Part shown: positions 8,091 to 16,860 of the stretch, in pieces | Numbering within the stretch: position 1 is the first letter of the stretch | Layout: each line of letters opens with the position of its first letter | Assembly: GCF_001429285.1 (NCBI RefSeq) | Contig: NZ_LMJJ01000008.1 | Coordinates: 203,062 to 240,056 of the forward strand | Direction of reading: 5' to 3' | Origin: Ensifer sp. Root278 | GTDB lineage: Bacteria; Pseudomonadota; Alphaproteobacteria; Rhizobiales; Rhizobiaceae | Length of the DNA stretch: 36,995 bases | Made by a program: the position numbers and the translations under genes | Notes under the pieces: generated by a model | The model's input: only the letters and a program-made list of their open reading frames with translations | Databases searched by the model: none | Told to the model about the DNA's origin: nothing

Positions 8091-8627
8091 CTATGCGGCC
8101 GGCGTGATAACCTCCTGCGCCTCTTTTACGAGGGCGCCCAGTCGATAGCGGCTGATGTTGGCGATCTGCCGCAGTGCTTCCGCAAGCTCGGCGTCGGTCT
8201 CCCGTCCGATGCGATGCTTGAACTCGGCAAAGATGCCGGCCTTGGTGTAGTGGCGAACGCAAACGATGAAGGGAAAGCCGTGCCGGGCGCGATAGCGGCG
8301 GTTCAGATCGTCGATCAGCGCCATCTCGTGGCCCGCCAGGCTGTCGAGCCCGGCCGTTCCCTGTTCGACGGTCGATTCCGCGGTCATCCGGCCTTGCTTG
8401 GCCTCCTTGCCCGCAAGGTCCGGATGCGCGCCCAGGAATTCGACCTTGGACGCCGTGTCACGGGCCAGGATCTGGCCGAACATCGCACCATGCAATGCCT
8501 CGACGTCGGCGAACGGCCGCTTCTGCCAGCTGCGCTGCGCGACCCAAGGCGAATTCTCGAAGACAGGACCGAGGTAGGCGACGAAGGCGTCGCAGTCCAT
8601 TTGGTTGATCGCGTCGATATCAAGCAT
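8091..8627 (-). CDS. uraD: 2-oxo-4-hydroxy-4-carboxy-5-ureidoimidazoline (OHCU) decarboxylase
   Basis: The 178-residue product matches UraD: the HPDLAGK motif (His68 in the position of the catalytic His), then EQGTAGLD (Glu88), then LNRRYRARHGFPFIVCVR, all hallmarks of the family. The enzyme decarboxylates OHCU to S-allantoin, the last step of urate oxidation to allantoin, in the cytoplasm. Length is normal for the bacterial single-domain form. No urate oxidase, 5-hydroxyisourate hydrolase or allantoinase gene is adjacent, so the rest of the pathway must lie elsewhere. It heads a two-gene unit with the MFS permease and is divergent from a LysR regulator. Confidence 0.92.
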   Translation of the reverse strand: MLDIDAINQMDCDAFVAYLGPVFENSPWVAQRSWQKRPFADVEALHGAMFGQILARDTASKVEFLGAHPDLAGKEAKQGRMTAESTVEQGTAGLDSLAGHEMALIDDLNRRYRARHGFPFIVCVRHYTKAGIFAEFKHRIGRETDAELAEALRQIANISRYRLGALVKEAQEVITPAA

Positions 8628-8724
8628 GACTTGCCCTGAAGTTGAGCCGCCGCATCGGGGTGTTTCCTATGACAAACGGTGCTCGGTGGGGGCGATTTGG
8701 TCAACGCGGGCAGGCAAATACCCA

Positions 8725-8743
8725 TTATTAGCCAGACGAATAA
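8725..8743. promoter_or_regulatory. Candidate LysR-type box between uraD and the LysR gene
   Basis: TTATT and AATAA form an inverted repeat separated by nine bases, giving a T-N-A spaced dyad of the kind LysR regulators bind. It sits between the divergent starts (8627 and 8808), 64 bases before the regulator's start. The position and symmetry fit autoregulation and control of uraD-MFS. Short AT-rich arms make chance occurrence possible. Confidence 0.4.
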
Positions 8744-8807
8744 AAGGTGGTGTTGACCTATTGGCCGGCTCGCCCTGCCGGATTTTGTTGGCTATTCTGA
8801 AAATCAG

Positions 8808-9728
8808 ATGTCGAAAGAAGATACCGTTGACGCACATCTCCTAAAGGTGTTCTGCGCGCTTATGGCCGAGGGCAGTGTGACGCGTGCCGCTGTCAAGCTG
8901 GAGCAATCCCAACCGGCGGTCAGCCTGGCGCTTGGCAAGCTGCGCGAGATCTTTTCCGACCAACTGCTTGTGCGCGGCCGTGACGGAATGGTCCCGACGG
9001 AGCGCGCTCTGGCGATTTTGCCACGCGCTCAGGCCCTGTTGGCCGATCTCACCGGCTTGGTCGACGCCACGGCGCCGTTTGACGCCCCATCAAGCAATCA
9101 CAGCTTCACGATCGCCTCGCCGGACTACATGGCGCCGGTGTTCCTGTCGGAAATTGTCGATCAGATCAGGCGCAAGGCGCCGAATGCGAGCCTCGTGATC
9201 CGGGCGCTCGGTCCCGACTTCGACTTCGAGGGAGCGCTTGCCCGGGGTGACGTCGATGTCGTCATCGGCAACTGGCCGTCTCCGCCCGCCTATCTCAAGC
9301 GCTCGATCCTCCTGCAGGACGACATCGTTTGCCTGATGCGGGATAGCCATTCTCTAGCGCAGGGCGAATTCAGCGAAGCCGATTACCTGGCGGCGGCCCA
9401 TATCGTGCCGGTGGCCTATTCGATGGCCCATCGCGGTGTCGTCGAAACCCACTTGTCAAGCCTTCGGGTCAGCCGGGCGCGCACCGTGGCGCTTTCCTAT
9501 TTTACGACCGCACCGTACCTCTTGCTGCAGTCGGACCTGATCTTCTCGACCAGCCGTCATTTTGCCAGCTACTTTGCGGGGCTTCTGCCTCTCGTCGTGC
9601 GCCAGCCGCCGATCGAGTTCCCGCAGATGGTCTTCCACATGCTATGGCATGACCGCTCGCATCATTCGCCGATGCACCGGTGGCTGCGCGAGATCATCAT
9701 GCAAGCGCGCAACAGGATCATCAGCTAG
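8808..9728 (+). CDS. LysR family transcriptional regulator
   Basis: The 306-residue product has the N-terminal winged helix-turn-helix of the LysR family (about residues 8-66: HLLKVFCALMAEGSVTRAA, with QSQPAVSLALGKLR as recognition region). The C-terminal part is a two-lobed effector-binding domain (from about residue 90). It is divergent from uraD and the MFS gene with a 180-base shared promoter region. By the usual rule for LysR genes, it probably controls that pair in response to a purine-degradation metabolite. That link comes from position only. The ribosome site is weak. Confidence 0.9.
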   Translation: MSKEDTVDAHLLKVFCALMAEGSVTRAAVKLEQSQPAVSLALGKLREIFSDQLLVRGRDGMVPTERALAILPRAQALLADLTGLVDATAPFDAPSSNHSFTIASPDYMAPVFLSEIVDQIRRKAPNASLVIRALGPDFDFEGALARGDVDVVIGNWPSPPAYLKRSILLQDDIVCLMRDSHSLAQGEFSEADYLAAAHIVPVAYSMAHRGVVETHLSSLRVSRARTVALSYFTTAPYLLLQSDLIFSTSRHFASYFAGLLPLVVRQPPIEFPQMVFHMLWHDRSHHSPMHRWLREIIMQARNRIIS

Positions 9729-9782
9729 ATTTCGGAACGAAGTGGCTGCTCTCGGAGTAACCGGACAGTCGCGCCCAATCCT

Positions 9783-10805
9783 TCATCGCCGTGTCGGCGG
9801 CGGCCCAACAGAGTTGCGGACCACCAGGTCGGGCCTCAGCAGGATCTCCGTTTCTGAAGGGGTGCGGTCCGAAAGCATCTCTAGAAGCAGTGCCATCGCG
9901 TGCTTGCCGATCGCGGTCCGTGGTTGGCGGATCGTGGTCAGGGAAGGGGTCATGAAACTGGCTTGCGGGACGTCATCGAAGCCGGTGACCGAAAACTGAT
10001 CCGGTATCTCATAGCCGCGCGCTTTGAGGCCAAGCGCGACACCAAGAGCAGTCTGATCGTTGACACACATGAAGGCGGTCGGAAGGTCGTCGCGCATGAA
10101 GAGCTGCTCCAGCGCCAGCCTGCCGCTTTCCACCGTTCCGTCGCCTTCGAGGATAAGGCGGCGGTTCGGGGGGGTGCCGGCCGCGGCAAGTCCGGCCTCG
10201 TACCCCGACCGACGACGGCCATAGGCAAGGCGCGTATGGGAGTCTCCGATGAATGCGATCCGCCGATGCCCTTCGGAAATGAGAAGATCAACGGCCTTGC
10301 GCGCGCCCTCGACGTCGTCGACGCCGACATAGGGAATGCCTCCGTTGAAGACGGGCTCGAAAACACCGACGGTCGGCGGCAGGCGCGGCGTCACCTCCTG
10401 ATGGCCGAAAGGAAGAATGCCGGTAAACAGGATCAGGCCGGCCGCCTGGTTCGAGTTGAAGAATTTCAGATATTCCAACCCGCGTTGGGCATCATTCTGG
10501 GTATGCCCGATCAGCACGCCGTAGCCATGGGCACGCGCTTCATTTTCAAGGCCAACCAGAATGCTGGAGAAGTTCGGATCGCCGATATCGGGCGCGACCA
10601 CGAGTATCATGTTCGAGCGCCCCAGCCTAAGGCTGCGCGCCATCGCATTGGTGGTGTAGCCCGTCAGCGCGATGGCCTGGTTGACCTTCAGCCGCGTGGA
10701 CTTGGCAACCTTCTCGGGCATGTGAATGGCCCGCGAAACTGTCGCGATCGACACTTCGGCGATGCGTGCGACATCTTCGATGGTTGCGGGGGTGGAATCG
10801 GACAC
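9783..10805 (-). CDS. LacI family transcriptional regulator
   Basis: The 340-residue product has an N-terminal LacI helix-turn-helix and hinge (TIEDVARIAEVSIATVSRAI, residues about 8-27). A periplasmic-binding-like sugar sensor domain follows (ILVVAPDIGDPNFSSILVGL onward, and HRRIAFIGD). It is divergent from a sugar ABC operon whose promoter region carries two TGTAAA-N2-TTTACA palindromes, so it is the likely repressor of that operon and perhaps of itself. The 3' end converges with the LysR gene with about 54 bases between stops. The inducer is presumably the transported sugar or a derivative. Confidence 0.93.
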   Translation of the reverse strand: MSDSTPATIEDVARIAEVSIATVSRAIHMPEKVAKSTRLKVNQAIALTGYTTNAMARSLRLGRSNMILVVAPDIGDPNFSSILVGLENEARAHGYGVLIGHTQNDAQRGLEYLKFFNSNQAAGLILFTGILPFGHQEVTPRLPPTVGVFEPVFNGGIPYVGVDDVEGARKAVDLLISEGHRRIAFIGDSHTRLAYGRRRSGYEAGLAAAGTPPNRRLILEGDGTVESGRLALEQLFMRDDLPTAFMCVNDQTALGVALGLKARGYEIPDQFSVTGFDDVPQASFMTPSLTTIRQPRTAIGKHAMALLLEMLSDRTPSETEILLRPDLVVRNSVGPPPTRR

Positions 10806-10894
10806 TCGCTTGGCCTCGGGCTTTGTTGCGAGACACTACACAGACTTGCCTGACGGTCAAACGCGCAGGCCGAAAAAATTGTCTTACAAGCAAG

Positions 10895-10932
10895 ATGTAA
10901 ACCTTTACATCGCGCAGTGTAAAGGTTTACAT
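10895..10932. promoter_or_regulatory. Paired LacI-type operator
   Basis: Two near-palindromes, TGTAAACCTTTACA (10896-10909) and TGTAAAGGTTTACA (10918-10931), are exact reverse complements of each other. With one flanking base each they form a perfect 15-bp inverted repeat around an 8-base spacer. Their centres are 22 bp apart, about two helical turns, so two dimers would bind the same DNA face. The central dinucleotide is CC/GG rather than the CpG usual for LacI/PurR operators. The pair lies between the LacI start (10805) and the ATPase start (10969). TTTACA (10904) and TTACAT (10927), 17 bases apart, could also serve as -35 and -10; that part is weaker. Confidence 0.8.
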
Positions 10933-10968
10933 CATTGAAAAAGCGGTGGAGGCCGCAGGGAGGGGAAT

Positions 10969-12495
10969 ATGACCACGGAGGTTGTCGACGGGGCTCCCGT
11001 CGTGCTGTCTGCGCGCCGCATCAGTAAATCCTTCAGCGGCGTGCAGGTGCTTTTCAGCGTCGATTTCGAGCTGCGCCAGGGCGAGATTCACGCGCTGATG
11101 GGCGAGAACGGCGCCGGCAAATCCACGCTCGTCAAGATATTGTCCGGCTTCGAGCAACCGACCTCGGGCGAGATCCTGCTCGACGGCCAGTCGGTGAAGC
11201 TCCCAGCAAACGGTGCGGCCGAAGCGCTCGGCATCGTCATCATCCATCAGGAATTCAATCTGGCCGAACATCTCACCGTCACCGAGAGCCTGTTTCTCGG
11301 CCGCGAAGTGACCAGGTTCGGCGTGCTCGACCGCAAGTTCATGCGCGCGGAAACGCGCCGCGTTCTCGATCTCCTCGGCTCCCATGTCGACGAGAACGCG
11401 ATGATCGGCTCGCTGTCGATCGCCGAAAAGCAGATGGTGGAGATTGCCAAGGCTATCAGCCGTGACGCGCGTGTCGTCTTCATGGACGAGCCGACCGCCG
11501 TCCTTTCTCGCGAAGAAACGAACTTTCTGTTCCGCTTGGTGCGCAAGCTGCGCGACAAGGGAACGAGTTTCGTCTTCGTGTCGCACAAGCTCGACGAGGT
11601 CATGGAACTCACCGATCGCGTGACGGTGTTGCGCGACGGCCAATGGATCAAGACATCGCCGACCTCCATCCTCGACGGCGAGGCGATCGCCCAGTTGATG
11701 GTTGGCCGTGAGCTTTCGAGCCTCTATCCCGCCAAAAGCGAACCCGACTTCGACGAGGAGGTCGTGCTGCGCGTCAGTTCGGTCTCAACAGGCTACGTTA
11801 GGGACGCAAGCTTCGAGGTCCGCCGCGGCGAAATCCTCGGTTTTTCCGGGATGATCGGTTCGGGTCGGACGGAGTTGATGGAGGCGATCGTCGGATTGCG
11901 CCCGCGTGTGTCCGGCGAGGTTCTCGTTCGTGGCCAGCCGGTTTCATCCGGTGACGTGCACGCGGTCAACAAGGCCGGTCTCGCATACATGACCAAGGAC
12001 CGGAAAGCCAAGGGGCTGTTGCTCAATGCCGGGATGATGGCGAACCTGACGCTGCAGTCGCTCGGTCGCCATAGCCGCCTCGGCTATCTCGATCCGGGAA
12101 GCGAGGAGGCGGCTCTGGTCAAGGCGCGCCGCCGCTTCGACATCCGCGTCAGGGATGACAAGATTGTCGCCGGACGCATGTCCGGTGGCAACCAGCAGAA
12201 GCTGCTTCTCGCCAAGGTAATGGAAACCGACCCTGGTATCATCATCATCGACGAGCCGACCCGCGGCATCGACGTCGGCACCAAGCAGCAGATCTACCAC
12301 TTCATCTCGGCGCTCGCCCGGGACGGTCGCTCGATCATTGTCGTCTCATCGGAGATGCCCGAGGTCATAGGCCTATGCAGTCGCGTGGTGGTCATGCGCG
12401 AAGGCCATATCGCCGGCATTCTCGAGGGGGACGAGATCTCCGAGCAGGAGATCATGCGCTACGCCGCAGGATTGAAGAGGAAGACGGCGGCCTGA
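10969..12495 (+). CDS. Sugar ABC transporter, tandem ATP-binding protein (RbsA/MglA/XylG type)
   Basis: The 508-residue product contains two fused nucleotide-binding domains, as in the CUT2 sugar transporters. Domain 1 has Walker A GENGAGKST (about 45-53), an LSIAEKQMVEIAKA signature-type segment (about 148) and Walker B with DEPTAVL (about 174). Domain 2 has the degenerate P-loop GMIGSGRTE expected in this family, signature SGGNQQKLLLAKV (about 405) and DEPTRGID (about 428). It powers sugar import at the inner membrane with the next two genes. ATG 10969 follows GGGAGGGGAA. It is the first gene of the operon divergent from the LacI regulator. Confidence 0.95.
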   Translation: MTTEVVDGAPVVLSARRISKSFSGVQVLFSVDFELRQGEIHALMGENGAGKSTLVKILSGFEQPTSGEILLDGQSVKLPANGAAEALGIVIIHQEFNLAEHLTVTESLFLGREVTRFGVLDRKFMRAETRRVLDLLGSHVDENAMIGSLSIAEKQMVEIAKAISRDARVVFMDEPTAVLSREETNFLFRLVRKLRDKGTSFVFVSHKLDEVMELTDRVTVLRDGQWIKTSPTSILDGEAIAQLMVGRELSSLYPAKSEPDFDEEVVLRVSSVSTGYVRDASFEVRRGEILGFSGMIGSGRTELMEAIVGLRPRVSGEVLVRGQPVSSGDVHAVNKAGLAYMTKDRKAKGLLLNAGMMANLTLQSLGRHSRLGYLDPGSEEAALVKARRRFDIRVRDDKIVAGRMSGGNQQKLLLAKVMETDPGIIIIDEPTRGIDVGTKQQIYHFISALARDGRSIIVVSSEMPEVIGLCSRVVVMREGHIAGILEGDEISEQEIMRYAAGLKRKTAA

Positions 12496-12571
12496 GGCGG
12501 CCGCGGCGCATCCTGCGCAGATGCCGAGAACAACAAGATTCCCGACAGGTGGGACGGAGGTTCAATTGGAT

Positions 12572-13582
12572 ATGAGCGTAAACGAGGAAGGCAGTCAGGG
12601 CGCAATTCGTCGCCGCAGCTGGCGCGACATCGATCTGAGGGCCGTGGCGCCATTCGTCGCACTGGCGTTGCTGCTGCTGGTAGGGGCGCTGGTCAATCCC
12701 AACTTCATCAGCATCAACAACCTCGCCAACGTCGCTACCCGCAGCGCCTTCATCGCCATTATCGCGGTCGGAGCGACCTTCGTGATTTCGTCGGGCGATC
12801 TCGATCTCTCCGTCGGGGCGATGGTCGCCTTCATCGCCAGTCTGATGATCCTGTTCATGAACTCCGGGGTCATCGCCGATCCGGTGCTCATGCTTCTGGC
12901 GGCGGTCCTGTTTACTATTGTCGCCGGCGCACTCTGTGGTCTTGCCAATGGTCTGATCACCACAGTCGGCAAGATCGAACCCTTCATCGCGACGCTCGGC
13001 ACCATGGGCATCTATAGGGGACTGACGACCTGGTTGTCGCAGGGCGGCGCGATCACGCTTAAGGAGCCAGAGCTCCAGGAAATCTATCGTCCCGCCTATT
13101 TCGGCACGATCTTCGGCCTGCCGGTACCGATCGTCGTCATCCTCGCGGTGACGGCCGTGGCGGCCTTCATCCTCTATCGCACGCGCTACGGTCGCCACGT
13201 CGTCGCCGTCGGCTCCAATCGTGACGTTGCGCGTTACTCCGGCATTTCCGTCAACCGCGTCCGCACCGTCGCCTTCGTGATCCAGGGGCTCTGCGTGGCA
13301 GCCGCCGTCCTCCTCTATGTGCCGCGCCTCGGCTCGACGTCGGCAACGACTGGCATTCTCTGGGAACTACAGGCAATCACCGCCGTTGTCGTCGGCGGCA
13401 CCGCGCTCAAAGGCGGCGCGGGTCGCGTCTGGGGCACGATCTGTGGTGCGTTCATCCTCGAACTGGTCGGCAACATCATGCTGCTCTCCAACTTCATCAG
13501 TGAATACCTGATCGGCGCCATCCAGGGTGCGATCATCATCATTGCGATGCTCGTCCAGCGCTCGCTGGTTCGGAAATCGTGA
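12572..13582 (+). CDS. Sugar ABC transporter permease (RbsC type)
   Basis: The 336-residue product has about ten hydrophobic segments and CUT2 permease hallmarks: FISINNLANVATRSAFIAII, VISSGDLDLSVGAMVAF and VGGTALKGGAGRVWGT. It forms the membrane channel of the importer, probably as a homodimer. An in-frame ATG at 12521 exists, but ATG 12572 (or TTG 12566) is better placed behind GGACGGAGG, and the extra residues look unrelated. It begins 76 bases after the ATPase stop. Confidence 0.93.
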   Translation: MSVNEEGSQGAIRRRSWRDIDLRAVAPFVALALLLLVGALVNPNFISINNLANVATRSAFIAIIAVGATFVISSGDLDLSVGAMVAFIASLMILFMNSGVIADPVLMLLAAVLFTIVAGALCGLANGLITTVGKIEPFIATLGTMGIYRGLTTWLSQGGAITLKEPELQEIYRPAYFGTIFGLPVPIVVILAVTAVAAFILYRTRYGRHVVAVGSNRDVARYSGISVNRVRTVAFVIQGLCVAAAVLLYVPRLGSTSATTGILWELQAITAVVVGGTALKGGAGRVWGTICGAFILELVGNIMLLSNFISEYLIGAIQGAIIIIAMLVQRSLVRKS

Positions 13583-13585
13583 GAC

Positions 13586-13610
13586 GGCCGGGTCCACAGG
13601 TCTCCCGGCC
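13586..13610 (+). other. Intercistronic stem-loop upstream of the binding-protein gene
   Basis: GGCCGGG and CCCGGCC form a perfect 7-bp stem with an 11-base loop directly after the permease stop, with no T-tract. Such hairpins commonly mark processing or stability boundaries so that the binding protein is made in excess. Function is inferred. Confidence 0.55.
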
Positions 13611-13645
13611 TCAAACAGGCTGACCTGATATTTGGGAGGAACTTA

Positions 13646-14599
13646 ATGCGTAATAAGCTATTCGGCCTGACCCTCGCGGCCATGACCGCACTCGCTGGCG
13701 TGTCGCACGCGCAGGAAGAAAAGAAAGTGACGATCGGCGTCTCGATCCCGGCTGCCGATCATGGCTGGACGGCCGGCGTGGTCTTCCATGCCGAGCGCGT
13801 CGCCAAGATCCTGATGGAACGCAATCCGGGCCTGAACGTCATCGTCAAGACCTCACCCGATCCGGCAAGCCAGGCCAACGCCGTGCAGGACCTCGAGACA
13901 CAGGGCATCGACGCTCTCGTCATCCTGCCGACCGATCCGGATCCGCTGGTCAACGCAATCAAGGAAGTAAAGGGCAAGGGAACCTTCGTCGCGCTCGTCG
14001 ACCGTGCGCCGAGCGTCAACGACAACTCCGTGCGCGATCTCTACGTCGCCGGCAACAACCCGGCGCTCGGCCAGGTCGCGGGCGAATATATCAAGGCCAC
14101 GACGCCGGAAGCCGAAGTCGTCGTCATCCGCGGCCTGCCGATCCCGATCGACCAGCAGCGCCAGGACGGCTTCGACAAGGGCATCGAAGGCTCGAAAGTC
14201 AAGGTTCTCGACCGCCAGTACGGCAACTGGAACCGCGACGATGCCTTCAAGGTCATGCAGGACTACCTGACGAAGTACCCGAAGATCGACGTCGTCTGGT
14301 GCCAGGACGACGACATGGCCGTCGGCGTGCTGCAGGCCATCGAGCAGGCGAAGCGCACCGACATCCAATACGTCGTTGCCGGCGCCGGCTCGAAGGAAAT
14401 GATCAAGAAGGTCATGGACGGCGACAAGATGATCCCGGTCGACGTGCTCTACCCGCCGGCAATGGTCGGTACTGCGCTTGAGATGACCGTGGCCAACTTC
14501 TACGGCCAGGTTCCGGTCCGTGGCGTCTACACGATCGATGCAACGCTCGTGACCAAGGACAATGCCAAGGACTTCTACTTCCCGGATTCGCCGTTCTGA
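13646..14599 (+). CDS. Sugar ABC transporter substrate-binding protein (RbsB type)
   Basis: The 317-residue product has a Sec signal peptide (likely cleavage SHA|QE after residue 22). A type I periplasmic-binding fold follows: VTIGVSIPAADHGWTAGVVF, then ALVILPTDPDPLVNAIKEVK, then RQDGFDKGIEG and WCQDDDMAVGVLQAIE. These are typical of ribose/galactose/xylose-class sugar receptors. It captures the sugar in the periplasm for the preceding permease and ATPase. GGGAGGAAC precedes the ATG at good spacing. Codon use is strongly biased toward C/G-ending codons, as expected for a highly expressed binding protein. Which sugar is bound cannot be read from the sequence. Confidence 0.94.
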   Translation: MRNKLFGLTLAAMTALAGVSHAQEEKKVTIGVSIPAADHGWTAGVVFHAERVAKILMERNPGLNVIVKTSPDPASQANAVQDLETQGIDALVILPTDPDPLVNAIKEVKGKGTFVALVDRAPSVNDNSVRDLYVAGNNPALGQVAGEYIKATTPEAEVVVIRGLPIPIDQQRQDGFDKGIEGSKVKVLDRQYGNWNRDDAFKVMQDYLTKYPKIDVVWCQDDDMAVGVLQAIEQAKRTDIQYVVAGAGSKEMIKKVMDGDKMIPVDVLYPPAMVGTALEMTVANFYGQVPVRGVYTIDATLVTKDNAKDFYFPDSPF

Positions 14600-14616
14600 T
14601 CCAGGCTTGACTGAAA

Positions 14617-14643
14617 GGCGGCCCGCGGTCGGCGCGGGCTGCC
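14617..14643 (+). other. Stem-loop after the sugar-binding-protein gene
   Basis: GGCGGCCCGCG pairs with CGCGGGCTGCC (11-bp stem with one G-U pair, 5-base loop), starting 17 bases after the binding-protein stop. There is no T-tract, so it is more likely a 3'-end stabiliser or partial terminator before the isomerase gene than a full terminator. Confidence 0.5.
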
Positions 14644-14752
14644 ATCCCACAACGATCACCTGAAATCACAGGTCGTGTCGTCTTGAGCCCCAGGCGGGCA
14701 TCGCCGGCGCCTTTCGATTGCCCGGCACATTTTCCAACGGAGGAGACGAGAG

Positions 14753-15805
14753 ATGAAGACGATCAAGGGGCCAGGGCTCTTTCTTGCGCAGTTTGCCGGC
14801 GATGCGGCACCGTTCAATTCCTGGGATGCGATCACCAAATGGGCGGCGGACTGCGGCTACAAAGGCGTGCAGGTCCCGAGCTGGGACGCGCGGGTGATCG
14901 ATCTTCAGAAGGCAGCGACCTCGAAGACCTATTGCGACGAGTTTGCCGGAAAGGCCCGCGATAACGGCGTCGAGGTGACCGAGCTTTCCACCCATCTGCA
15001 GGGCCAGCTCGTCGCCGTGCATCCGGCCTATGACGAGGCCTTCGATGGTTTTGCGGCACCGGAAGTGCGCGGCAATCCCAAGGCAAGGCAGCAATGGGCG
15101 GTGGAACAGGTGAAGCTGGCGCTGACCGCCTCGAAGAACCTCGGGCTGAACGCCATGGCGAGTTTTTCCGGCGCGCTTGCCTGGCCCTTCGTCTATCCCT
15201 GGCCGCAGCGGCCGGCCGGCCTCGTCGACACCGCCTTTGACGAACTGGCGAAGCGCTGGAAACCGATCCTCGACCATGCCGAGGACTGTGGTGTCGACGT
15301 CTGCTACGAGATCCATCCGGGCGAGGACCTGCACGACGGCATCGCCTACGAGATGTTCCTGGAGCGCACCGGCAACCACGCCCGCGCCTGCATGCTCTAC
15401 GACCCCTCGCACTACGTGCTGCAGTGCCTCGACTATCTCGACAACATCGACATCTACAAGGACCGCATCCGCATGTTCCACGTCAAGGATGCGGAGTTCA
15501 ACCCGACCGGACGCCAGGGCGTCTATGGCGGCTATCAGGGCTGGGTCAACCGGGCCGGACGGTTCCGCTCGCTCGGCGACGGCCAGGTGGATTTCGGCGC
15601 GGTGTTTTCCAGGATGGCGGCCAATGATTTCTCCGGCTGGGCGGTGGTCGAATGGGAATGCGCGCTGAAGCACCCGGAGGATGGTGCCCGCGAGGGTGCC
15701 GACTTCGTCAAGCACCACATCATCCGCGTGACTGAGAAGGCGTTTGACGACTTTGCCGGCGGCGGCACCGACGAGGCCGCCAACCGGCGCATGCTGGGGA
15801 TCTGA
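14753..15805 (+). CDS. Sugar phosphate isomerase/epimerase-like TIM-barrel protein
   Basis: The 350-residue product belongs to the xylose-isomerase-like TIM-barrel (AP endonuclease 2) superfamily with IolE-like enzymes. Probable metal ligands are visible at the ends of successive strands: Glu186 in CYEIHPGE, Asp217 in LYDPSHY, His243 in MFHVKDAEF and Glu300 in VVEWE. Enzymes of this fold isomerise, epimerise or dehydrate keto-sugars and inositols. ATG 14753 follows an ACGGAGGAGA site. It is the last gene of the LacI-controlled sugar operon, so it probably acts on the imported sugar. No dehydrogenase or sugar kinase gene accompanies it in the operon. Confidence 0.88.
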   Translation: MKTIKGPGLFLAQFAGDAAPFNSWDAITKWAADCGYKGVQVPSWDARVIDLQKAATSKTYCDEFAGKARDNGVEVTELSTHLQGQLVAVHPAYDEAFDGFAAPEVRGNPKARQQWAVEQVKLALTASKNLGLNAMASFSGALAWPFVYPWPQRPAGLVDTAFDELAKRWKPILDHAEDCGVDVCYEIHPGEDLHDGIAYEMFLERTGNHARACMLYDPSHYVLQCLDYLDNIDIYKDRIRMFHVKDAEFNPTGRQGVYGGYQGWVNRAGRFRSLGDGQVDFGAVFSRMAANDFSGWAVVEWECALKHPEDGAREGADFVKHHIIRVTEKAFDDFAGGGTDEAANRRMLGI

Positions 15806-15915
15806 GTAAGGTTCAGCCCCTCGCCGGCAGGTCGTGACGTCCAGCCGTCCCTTTAATTCGTGCGGAAAGGAAGGGCTCAGCTACAACCCCCGGCGATCCG
15901 ATCTTGTGCTGCGGT

Positions 15916-16860
15916 TCACCGAGCTCTCGGCCGGCGCCCGTCGTCACGCCAGCGGCGGATATCGTCCGGGCCTGCCTTGCCCGCCCGCGGGCCGTGGATG
16001 GTGACGGAGCGGGAGGCGGCTGCGACGGAGAAGTCCAGCGCCTCTTCGATGGTCTGACCTTGCGACAAACACCAGGTCAATGTGCCGCCGAACGTGTCGC
16101 CTGCACCGGTGACGTCAACGACGTCAACCGGAAGGCCGGGAACGCGAAGGATCGTGTCGCCGTTGCGCGCCTCGGCGCCATCCGCAGCGAGGGTGCGTAC
16201 GACCCAGTCGATATCGTGCGCCTGCATCCAGTCGCTGATCATCGTGATTTCATCGTGGCCGAAGGCAGCGCGGAAACCGACCTGGTTGAAGATAACGACG
16301 GTAGCACCGGTGAGATAAGGCATATCCTGCGGCGTGCATCCACCGACGTCGAGATCGAAGATGACGCGGCGGCCGTGCTGGCGGAGATCGGCAAGAAGGT
16401 CGGCTTGCTTGACCACGCCTTGATCCGTTCGCGCATGCAGACGACGGGCGCGATAGAGCGTCGTGTAGAGAAAGCCTGGTTGGCGCAACGCATCGAGGGC
16501 AGCGGCGCCGAGCCACATCGGCTGCTCGCCCATCTCGACCGTCAGAACGACATGCTCGCCGTCGACGAGGAAGATGAAATTGCGTGATTCCGGAATGGCG
16601 GGATCGATCAGCATATGATCAACGCCGACACCGTTGTCCTTCAAATCGGCGATCAATCGTTGCGACAGGGGACTGTCGTTGAGCAGGGAGATGAACTGCG
16701 TTTCACCGCCAAGGCCAGCGTGCACCACGGCGGCGTTGGCAATGGAGCCACCGGCCTCGGCCGGGAGTTCCTTGACCATGCCCTTGTCGGCTCGGCCCGG
16801 CCAGCGATCGGCGGTGTAGTATTCGTCGAGTGCGACGTCGCCGATGAAGAAGCATGTCAT
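15916..16860 (-). CDS. PfkB/ribokinase family carbohydrate kinase
   Basis: The 314-residue product starts MTCFFIGDVALDEYYTADRW and has the PfkB N-terminal glycine motif (EAGGSIANAAVVHAGLGG). It also has the C-terminal signature VVDVTGAGDTFGG, with the GAGD Asp (about 255) as catalytic base. Family members phosphorylate sugars or nucleosides with ATP (ribokinase, fructokinase, pseudouridine kinase PsuK). ATG 16860 was preferred to 16923 because it forms an ATGA overlap with the stop of the cupin gene and starts at the conserved first strand. It is the last gene of a seven-gene minus-strand operon. Substrate unknown. Confidence 0.92.
   Translation of the reverse strand: MTCFFIGDVALDEYYTADRWPGRADKGMVKELPAEAGGSIANAAVVHAGLGGETQFISLLNDSPLSQRLIADLKDNGVGVDHMLIDPAIPESRNFIFLVDGEHVVLTVEMGEQPMWLGAAALDALRQPGFLYTTLYRARRLHARTDQGVVKQADLLADLRQHGRRVIFDLDVGGCTPQDMPYLTGATVVIFNQVGFRAAFGHDEITMISDWMQAHDIDWVVRTLAADGAEARNGDTILRVPGLPVDVVDVTGAGDTFGGTLTWCLSQGQTIEEALDFSVAAASRSVTIHGPRAGKAGPDDIRRWRDDGRRPRAR

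Noticed and set aside
15806-15915. A bidirectional terminator between the convergent TIM-barrel and kinase genes
   Set aside because: CCCTTT and AAAGG can pair only weakly over an 11-base loop, so the evidence was too thin to list as a feature.
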